Below the pieces are notes generated by a model that saw nothing but the letters and a program-made list of their open reading frames with translations, was not told the origin of the DNA and searched no databases. Made by a program: the position numbers and the translations under genes. DNA of 57,208 bases from Acidipropionibacterium thoenii DSM 20276 (lineage in GTDB: Bacteria > Actinomycetota > Actinomycetes > Propionibacteriales > Propionibacteriaceae): assembly GCF_000423445.1 (NCBI RefSeq), contig NZ_AUHZ01000017.1, positions 1 to 57,208 on the forward strand. Direction: 5' to 3'. Shown piece after piece: positions 51,885 to 57,208 of the stretch; the stretch's first letter is position 1, and each line of letters starts with the position of its first letter.

Positions 51885-53138
51885 ATGGGAGTCATTGAGG
51901 AGACCTTCGCCGGTCACGAGGTGGCCCGCGCCTCCCTCGACAACTGCGTCAAGTGCACCATCTGCGAGACGGTGTGCCCGGTCGCCAAGGCCAATCCGCT
52001 GTTCACCGGGCCGAAGTACAACGGCCCCCAGGCCGAGCGCTTCCGCGACGGGGCCTCGGTGGATCACTCCCTGCAGTGGTGCGATTTCTGCGGCATCTGC
52101 ACGCTGAACTGCCCGCAGGGGGTCAAGATCGCCGAGCTCAACGAGCAGGCGGCGACCAGGATGAAGGAGCAGAACGGCTTCCCGCTGCGGGACCGGATCA
52201 TCCCCGAGACCAATCTCGAGGGCATGTTCCTGTCCCCGGTGGCACCGGTGGCCAACTGGGCACTGGGGCTGCGGCCGCTGCGCGTGGTGATCGAGAAGGT
52301 CATCAAGATCCATCGCGACGCGCCGATGCCGACTGCTCACACCGAGACCCTGGCCAAGTGGCTCAAGCACCGCACCAAGACCGACATCAAGCCGACCAAG
52401 GGGCCGGTGGTCTTCTTCCAGGGCTGCGCCGGCGGCTACTTCGAGACCGAGACCTCCAAGAAGTCCATCGAGGTGCTGGAGCACCTGGGCTACGAGGTCT
52501 TCGTCCCCAAGCAGTCCTGCTGCGGACTGGCCAAGCAGTCCAACGGGCTGTTCAAGGGAGCCACCAAGGACATCCTCAACCTGTGCGACAACCTCCTGAA
52601 GTTCGGCAACGAGCTCCCGGTGGTGTCCTCCTCGGGTTCGTGCATCGGGATGGTCAAGCACGAGGCCCACGAGGTCATCGGGGTCGACGACCCGCGGCTG
52701 GCCAATGTGTCGGTGCGCTCGCGCGACTTCTGCGAGTTCCTCATGGAGGAGTACCGGGCCGGTCGCCTGGACGCCTCGGAGTTCAAGGAGATCGATCTCA
52801 CGGTGCCGTACCACCAGCCCTGCCAGGTGAAGAGCCAGGGAATGGGCTTCCCGGCCGTTCAGCTGATGGAGCTGATCCCCGGGGTCAAGGTGATCGAGTC
52901 CAACGAGCCGTGCTGCGGAATCGCCGGCACCTACGGCCTGAAGGCCGAGCGCTACGACACCGCCCAGAAGATCGGCAAGGGCGTCTTCGAGCACATGCAG
53001 AACTACAACGAGGGCGTCGGTGTCTGCGACACCGAGACCTGCCGCTGGCAGATCGCCAAGTCCTCGGGGGTCAAGATCGTGCACCCGGTGTGGCTGCTGC
53101 ACCATGCCCTGGGACTGTCGGACAATCTGCTGAAGTGA
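51885..53138 (+). CDS. glpC: Anaerobic glycerol-3-phosphate dehydrogenase subunit C
   Basis: Iron-sulfur, membrane-associating subunit, 417 residues. Two 4Fe-4S motifs: CVKCTICETVCP (Cys21, 24, 27, 31) and CDFCGICTLNCP near 65-76. Two CCG domains (SCCGLAK and PCCGIAG with their upstream Cys) resemble heterodisulfide-reductase modules. AAAGGAAC precedes the ATG, one base after the glpB stop. It should link GlpAB to the quinone pool. A 70-bp palindrome lies 85 bp downstream. Confidence 0.95.
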   Translation: MGVIEETFAGHEVARASLDNCVKCTICETVCPVAKANPLFTGPKYNGPQAERFRDGASVDHSLQWCDFCGICTLNCPQGVKIAELNEQAATRMKEQNGFPLRDRIIPETNLEGMFLSPVAPVANWALGLRPLRVVIEKVIKIHRDAPMPTAHTETLAKWLKHRTKTDIKPTKGPVVFFQGCAGGYFETETSKKSIEVLEHLGYEVFVPKQSCCGLAKQSNGLFKGATKDILNLCDNLLKFGNELPVVSSSGSCIGMVKHEAHEVIGVDDPRLANVSVRSRDFCEFLMEEYRAGRLDASEFKEIDLTVPYHQPCQVKSQGMGFPAVQLMELIPGVKVIESNEPCCGIAGTYGLKAERYDTAQKIGKGVFEHMQNYNEGVGVCDTETCRWQIAKSSGVKIVHPVWLLHHALGLSDNLLK

Positions 53139-53223
53139 GTCCGCGGGTCGGCTGGTTCGGCTGGCTGGGCTGAGATCGGCTCTGGCCGGGCGGGGTCCGG
53201 CCAGGGTCCGGCCAGCCTTTCGG

Positions 53224-53293
53224 CACGGATGCAGGGAAATGGCACGGATGTAGTGGAGCTCCACTGCATCCGTGCCATTTCCCTGCATCCGTG
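53224..53293. repeat. 70-bp near-perfect palindrome after glpC
   Basis: Two 35-bp halves meet at GAGCTC with no spacer and pair with a single mismatch. Each half also contains CACGGATG twice. It lies in the 312-bp gap between glpC and the small secreted peptide. As RNA it would make a very long hairpin, so it probably ends the glp transcript; as DNA it is a cruciform candidate. Confidence 0.9.
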
Positions 53294-53338
53294 GTCTGGG
53301 GCGGTGGATGTCAGGGTGCTGATCGGTCTGTCGACAAT

Positions 53339-53405
53339 TGCCCGATCGGGCAGACTTCTGGTCCTTCTCTGTACGAGAGGATTCGACGGGTCTAATGTGA
53401 CAACC
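53339..53405 (+). promoter_or_regulatory. Promoter region of the secreted-peptide/ABC locus
   Basis: TGCCCGATCGGGCA (53339-53352) is a perfect 14-bp palindrome and a candidate operator. TAATGT (53393-53398) is a candidate -10 that would start transcription near 53405, leaving a leader of about 45 nt with GGGAGG before the ATG at 53451. An in-frame ATG at 53406 could also be used leaderlessly. Confidence 0.45.
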
Positions 53406-53450
53406 ATGTTCGCGGATGCGAGCTCCACCAATCGATCAGGGAGGCTCGTT

Positions 53451-53633
53451 ATGAGAATCAAGAAGGCGTTTATTGGAGTCGGAGCAGCAGCCCTGCTCCT
53501 TGGGGGGCTCGCGATACCAAGTGCGCATGCGGGTAGCTCGCTCTGCCCAGTAAGCAGAGTGTGTGTCTACTCCGACATCAACACCATCGACGACAACACG
53601 CTCACCTCATGGGCCACGAACGGTTCATGCTGA
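53451..53633 (+). CDS. Small secreted cysteine-containing peptide precursor (bacteriocin-like candidate)
   Basis: A 60-residue precursor. GGGAGG lies a few bases upstream of the ATG. Residues 1-27 form a typical Sec signal peptide: basic MRIKK, hydrophobic core with ALLLGGLAI, and cleavage site SAHA. The mature peptide would be about 33 residues (GSSLCPVSRVCVYSDINTI and onward) with Cys at mature positions 5, 11 and the very C-terminus. CPxxxxCVYxDxN resembles the start of peptidase-inhibitor I36 domains, but the chain is too short for one. A hairpin and an ABC/FtsX pair follow directly, as in Sec-exported bacteriocin loci. Antimicrobial or signalling function is inference. Confidence 0.7.
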   Translation: MRIKKAFIGVGAAALLLGGLAIPSAHAGSSLCPVSRVCVYSDINTIDDNTLTSWATNGSC

Positions 53634-53638
53634 CCGCC

Positions 53639-53674
53639 CCCGGTGGACCGTCCCCACAGGGACGGTCCACCGGG
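53639..53674 (+). terminator. 16-bp hairpin between peptide gene and ABC genes
   Basis: A perfect 16-bp stem (53639-53654 with 53659-53674) and a CACA loop, starting five bases after the peptide stop and ending directly at the ABC ATG (53675). There is no U-run. It could attenuate read-through so that peptide mRNA exceeds exporter/immunity mRNA, or block ribosome entry at the ABC start. Confidence 0.7.
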
Positions 53675-54364
53675 ATGGTCGAAAGTTCGCGTCCAGAAGT
53701 GGTACGGGTGGAATCAGTGACCCGGACATACGTCAGCCAGGCCGGGCGGGTGTGCGCTGTTGATTGCGCCAGTGTCTCACTCATGGCCGGCGAGATGTGC
53801 GCGATGCTCGGGGCGAGCGGGTCCGGAAAAACCACCCTGCTCAATATCATCGCAGGATTGGATGTTCCTGACTCTGGATCAGTGATGGTGCGAGGTGTCG
53901 CCCTCAATGGACTCTCGGAGAAGGAACGTGCCCGGATTCGCCTGGAGAATGTCGCCGTCGTATTCCAGGACGACAATCTCATCGCGGAGTTCACTGCGCG
54001 GGAGAACATCGCAATTCCGCTCTTGGCCAGGGGGATGACCTTCCGCGAGGCGGATCAACGCGCGGATGACGCTCTCCAGGAGCTGGGAATCGGTGACCTC
54101 GGTGACCGTCCTCCGGCGGACATGTCCGGTGGACAGCGCCAGCGAGTCGGGATCGCACGGGCCTTGGCCGGCGAACAGTCCGTTCTGCTCGCCGATGAGC
54201 CTACCGGGGCGTTGGACAGCAAGGCGTCCCGTGCGCTGTTCGAGCGGTTGGGAGGACTTGCTCATGATCATGGGGTGTGCGTTCTCGTCGCTACCCATGA
54301 CCTGCTGTGCACCGAGTACGCCGACAGGATCGTGAATGTGAATGATGGCAGGATCCTGGAATGA
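53675..54364 (+). CDS. ABC transporter ATP-binding protein (LolD/MacB-like)
   Basis: A 229-residue ATPase. Walker A GASGSGKTT near residue 48, Q-loop VFQDDNL, signature MSGGQRQR, Walker B VLLADEPTGALD, H-loop VATHD. This set is typical of the MacB/LolD/bacteriocin-immunity group that pairs with FtsX permeases. The start is uncertain: ATG 53675 touches the hairpin and lacks a ribosome site, and GTG codons some 30-40 bases on are alternatives. It overlaps the permease gene by 4 bp. Likely role: exporting the peptide or expelling it from the membrane (immunity). Confidence 0.88.
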   Translation: MVESSRPEVVRVESVTRTYVSQAGRVCAVDCASVSLMAGEMCAMLGASGSGKTTLLNIIAGLDVPDSGSVMVRGVALNGLSEKERARIRLENVAVVFQDDNLIAEFTARENIAIPLLARGMTFREADQRADDALQELGIGDLGDRPPADMSGGQRQRVGIARALAGEQSVLLADEPTGALDSKASRALFERLGGLAHDHGVCVLVATHDLLCTEYADRIVNVNDGRILE

Positions 54365-56778
54365 GGGTCCCCATTCGATTGGCGATCCTATGGATCGGGA
54401 ACAAGAGGCGCAGGGTCAGCTCCATACTCATTGCCGCTTCGATGGCGTGTCTTGTGATGCTTTACATCGTCCTTAACTCGTTTGCCCTGAGTGGAGCTCA
54501 GATCGCAGACAAAGTGATGTCGAGCCATGATTATCAGATCGGGATTCCGAGCACGGCCCCGGGGGTGGCGTCAACCGTCGAGTCTCGGGTTAGACATGAC
54601 CTTGAAACGGCGGGTGCTCATCATGTGGCGACACAGGTACAATCGTCAGATCTGACTGTTGATGGGGCTCGAACAACGGGGCTTGCTACGGGATTGCAAA
54701 CAGTTGTCGAGTTCAGTGAGGTTTCGAATGGAGGATCGGACAGGCGCATAGTGTTGCGATCTGGTCGCATGCCCAAGAGTAGTTCAGAAGTGGCACTGTC
54801 ACGCTCCTTGGATGAGAAGCTGGGGCATCCGGGCCAGATATCAGTATTCTCCGGGGTGAAGCAGATTGCTGTTGTCGGAGTGTTCGTGGATCCATATGCG
54901 ACCGATATCTTGGAGGTGTATGGCGGTTCGAACCTGTGGCAGTCTCTGCCCGCGTCGATAAGAGGATCATTTCCTCAGAGCTCGTCCAGTCTTGTCGTGT
55001 CCTGGGACTCGTTGCCGATTTCCGAGGGTGCAGCTGTCCTCTCGAGGATCTCGGGTATTCCCGTGGACTCTCTGATGAATGGCTCGAACAGCAGGTCGTT
55101 CTATCTGACGTCGTCGCAGCGCTCGCTCACCCAGAGAACTCCAGGTCTGTTCACCTTCCCGTCCTTGGGGTTGATGGCTCTGGCAGGAATCGTCATGGTG
55201 GGCATGCTCATGCCCAGGCTCCGGGATGAGGCGGATGCGATCACGAGACTCGGCGTGCCTGGGCGGCCCGTCATCACCGGGGTTCTTCTGGCGATTGCCT
55301 CGCTTGTGATATCGGCAGCAGTGGTTGGTTCCCTGGCAGGCGTGCTGCTGGGGTGGCTGGCTCGCCTGTGGGTGATACCGCGGTTGCTGACTCAACCCAT
55401 GTCCCCGTTCCCGCCGTTGGGAGGGTTGTTGGTGCGCCTGAGCGTGGTCTCGCTCACGTCGGCGCTGGTATCCGCGGTTGTCGTCTCCATTCCCCGGCGT
55501 GGATATCGCACATCGGGCCGTATCAGGAGGTGGACGAGGGTTGCGAGGCGTGGGGTGGCTGCCGGTGCGGTGGCCTGGTGCCTGTACCAGCTGGCGGTGG
55601 TGCGCTCGATCGAGGATGCGCTTGTCCTGGGCATTGTCATGACAGTCGCTGCGCTGCTGATCCTCCCCGATGCGGTGCATCTGGCTGTGCGGATGCCCCT
55701 TCCACCCAGCGTGAATGGGAGAATCGCGCACCGCCTCGCCCAGACGCAGGCCGGGAGGGTGACGACCGTTGCCGTCCTGCTGTGCGGATGCTTGGCCCTG
55801 CCGTGTTCGCTGACGGTGCTGGTGACCTCGATCCAGGTGTCGAACGCCGCCCAGGCGCTGGTGCCGAGAGGCCAGCTCGTCCTTCAGGATCCGATGGGTG
55901 AGGCTCCTTCTCCTGCCATTGTGCGAGCTGTTGAGCGCACGTCAGGTGTGCGCGACCCTGTGGCGGTGGGGAGCGCTGCCGGCGCGGTGGAGGGATCCGC
56001 GAGCAACTGCTTCGGCGTCATGGTGGTCTCCAGCACTGACGACCTGGCACGCCTGAATGACGCCCCCTTGGATGCGGCCGTCGTGAAGACGCTTGATGCG
56101 GGCGGTCTTCTGGACATCAGTGGTGCGAGGACGGATCTCACGTTTGTCCCCGACAACGGCAGGTCGAGAACACTTCCGACGGCTCACACAGAGTTCCAAC
56201 CGGCATGGGCGCAGAAGTATGCCGCAGTCATGCTGAGGTCCACCGCTGAGGCCATGAACGTGACTGCTGCCAAGGATGCCTACGTCTACACCGGTGTCAC
56301 GGATCGCCAGATCACCCTCACCAAGAGCGCGGTGTTCTCGGCCGGGGGTGATCCACGCGTCGTGAACTATCACGTCGACCCCGAGCCGCCGCCGATCCCG
56401 TGGGAGTGGTGGCTCGCAGTCGGGGCACTGTCGGTCATCGCCCTGCTCGCGACCTTCGTCTCCACCCGCGCCCTGGGGGCCGACCTGCGCCAGCATTCTG
56501 CGCAGTTCCTCGCCATCGGGCTTCCTCCTGCCACCGGTCGGTGGGTGCTCGCCAGTCAGCTCGGGGTGCTCACCTTCACTGTTGTTCCGCTGACGATCGC
56601 TGTCGGGATTCTTCCCACGGCGTTGGTGGCGGCGGTGAACAAGGGTTTGGAGTTGAGCGTGCCGACCGGTGTCATGGCGCTGGCTGCTGGTGTGCTCGTC
56701 GGTGCGGTTGCGATCTCAGGAGCTGGCGCGATGGTTGGGGTGACGGCCAAGGAGAGGACGGTGGACGCGCTGGTGTGA
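54361..56778 (+). CDS. FtsX-like ABC permease, two-domain
   Basis: An 805-residue permease with about ten helices: TM1 at 18-40, an extracellular domain (about 45-255), TM2-4 (262-370), further helices (398-490), a second extracellular domain (490-680) and three last helices (680-795). This matches duplicated FtsX/MacB-type permeases that act on periplasmic or membrane substrates rather than cytosolic ones. It overlaps the ATPase by 4 bp. The first half of the gene appears clearly less GC-rich and uses more A/T-ending codons than its neighbours, a sign of recent acquisition. Confidence 0.85.
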   Translation: MRVPIRLAILWIGNKRRRVSSILIAASMACLVMLYIVLNSFALSGAQIADKVMSSHDYQIGIPSTAPGVASTVESRVRHDLETAGAHHVATQVQSSDLTVDGARTTGLATGLQTVVEFSEVSNGGSDRRIVLRSGRMPKSSSEVALSRSLDEKLGHPGQISVFSGVKQIAVVGVFVDPYATDILEVYGGSNLWQSLPASIRGSFPQSSSSLVVSWDSLPISEGAAVLSRISGIPVDSLMNGSNSRSFYLTSSQRSLTQRTPGLFTFPSLGLMALAGIVMVGMLMPRLRDEADAITRLGVPGRPVITGVLLAIASLVISAAVVGSLAGVLLGWLARLWVIPRLLTQPMSPFPPLGGLLVRLSVVSLTSALVSAVVVSIPRRGYRTSGRIRRWTRVARRGVAAGAVAWCLYQLAVVRSIEDALVLGIVMTVAALLILPDAVHLAVRMPLPPSVNGRIAHRLAQTQAGRVTTVAVLLCGCLALPCSLTVLVTSIQVSNAAQALVPRGQLVLQDPMGEAPSPAIVRAVERTSGVRDPVAVGSAAGAVEGSASNCFGVMVVSSTDDLARLNDAPLDAAVVKTLDAGGLLDISGARTDLTFVPDNGRSRTLPTAHTEFQPAWAQKYAAVMLRSTAEAMNVTAAKDAYVYTGVTDRQITLTKSAVFSAGGDPRVVNYHVDPEPPPIPWEWWLAVGALSVIALLATFVSTRALGADLRQHSAQFLAIGLPPATGRWVLASQLGVLTFTVVPLTIAVGILPTALVAAVNKGLELSVPTGVMALAAGVLVGAVAISGAGAMVGVTAKERTVDALV

Positions 56779-56846
56779 GGGAGCCGTTGATCGACAGGGT
56801 GGCCGATGCCCGATCCGCGCCATCGAGTGGTGATGACGGGGGAGGC

Positions 56847-57208
56847 TCAGCCGCGGCACTTCTGCAGCGCTGCCAGGGTCTTGCCCATGGTCGGCGTCTG
56901 GACGTACTGGTAGACCCCGAAGAGTTTCTGCAGGTCCAGCAGGTCGGTGCCGGCGCACCAGGCCTGGGTGGAGTAGGTGAGCGAGTCGCCTGCCGCCGAC
57001 CCCAGAGCTGTGGGCGGGGTGAGACCGCGTCCCGGAGCGGCCCCGAGGTCCGGCGGGTGCTCCAGGCCCATGGGGTGCATGCCGCCGCCCATGGTGCCTG
57101 TGGTGGTCAGGTGTATCAGCCGGGGTAGTGCCTCGGGGTGGGCGGACTGGTCGTAGATCTGCGAGACGGTGGTGACGGCAGCCGGCAGGTATCCCTTGTC
57201 GGGTGCGG
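56847..57208 (-). CDS. Unidentified protein, C-terminal part (partial)
   Basis: The C-terminal 120 or so codons of a minus-strand gene that continues beyond the window end; reading through the edge gives PDKGYLPAAVTTVSQIYDQS and ends in TLAALQKCRG at a stop at 56847. It has Gly/Pro-rich stretches (TTTGTMGGGMHPMGLEHPPD) and two cysteines (QAWCAG and QKC). I do not recognise the family. Internal ATG codons at 57092 and nearby are not likely starts because the frame is open and protein-like upstream. It is convergent with the FtsX gene. Confidence 0.55.
   Translation of the reverse strand, partial: APDKGYLPAAVTTVSQIYDQSAHPEALPRLIHLTTTGTMGGGMHPMGLEHPPDLGAAPGRGLTPPTALGSAAGDSLTYSTQAWCAGTDLLDLQKLFGVYQYVQTPTMGKTLAALQKCRG

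Noticed and set aside
54967-55731. 254-codon minus-strand frame inside the FtsX permease gene
   Set aside because: The plus strand encodes a coherent FtsX permease with regular helices; the antisense product is His/Arg-rich and motif-free.

Overview
The window looks like chromosomal DNA of a high-GC actinobacterium, most likely a member of the Propionibacteriaceae (Acidipropionibacterium/Propionibacterium-like). The reasons are strong GC bias in third codon positions, many GTG starts, many genes with a -10-like hexamer 5-7 nt before the start codon and no Shine-Dalgarno (leaderless style), a menaquinone-type anaerobic glycerol-3-phosphate dehydrogenase (glpABC), a 690-residue glutamine-dependent NadE, and a secreted-peptide/ABC locus of the kind known in propionibacteria. 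The species assignment is inference. No rRNA, tRNA or CRISPR array was recognised.

Layout. 1-858: truncated ISL3-family insertion sequence whose inner end abuts a lipoprotein gene that is also broken by a nonsense codon (863-1780). 1836-4333: small membrane protein, SRAP protein and the glycerol-3-phosphate antiporter GlpT, the last followed by a strong terminator. 4519-10105: five overlapping minus-strand genes encoding a short histidine kinase, a response regulator, a binding protein, a fused double permease and an ABC ATPase. 10142-13663: alpha/beta hydrolase and a 760-residue two-domain phosphofructokinase. 13799-15223: TusA plus YeeE/YedE sulfur-trafficking pair. 15828-22218: a hypothetical membrane protein, a Sel1/TPR-like protein, NadE, and a large orphan sensor kinase with its kinase core between two membrane regions.

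22232-32358: beta-fructoside (sucrose/fructan) utilisation. Fructokinase is divergent from a GH32 enzyme. A second, convergent cluster has a LacI regulator facing an ABC sugar importer plus a second GH32 enzyme. An ACACGTGT-centred palindrome lies in both control regions and may be the LacI operator. A PIG-L deacetylase and two small membrane proteins lie between. 32559-41617: YbaK deacylase, TetR-MATE pair, GNAT with an internal decapeptide repeat, SbcD/SbcC-like (YhaO/YhaN-like) nuclease pair, and YceI divergent from a MarR regulator. 41711-48540: amino-acid permease, solitary AAA ATPase with an unusually AT-rich promoter, MarR plus a frameshifted ClC channel, D-2-hydroxyacid dehydrogenase and an unrecognised protein. 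48858-53138: glpABC.

53451-56778 is the most interesting accessory locus. A 60-residue secreted peptide precursor (about 33 residues mature, three cysteines) is followed by a 16-bp hairpin and then an ABC ATPase and a double FtsX permease, in DNA that looks less GC-rich than its surroundings. It resembles a Sec-exported bacteriocin/toxin with an ABC immunity or export system. The window ends in the C-terminus of an unrecognised protein.

A dispersed 23-bp inverted repeat occurs at three intergenic 3'-end positions, and at 36037-36290 one arm has expanded into a strict 42-bp tandem array.
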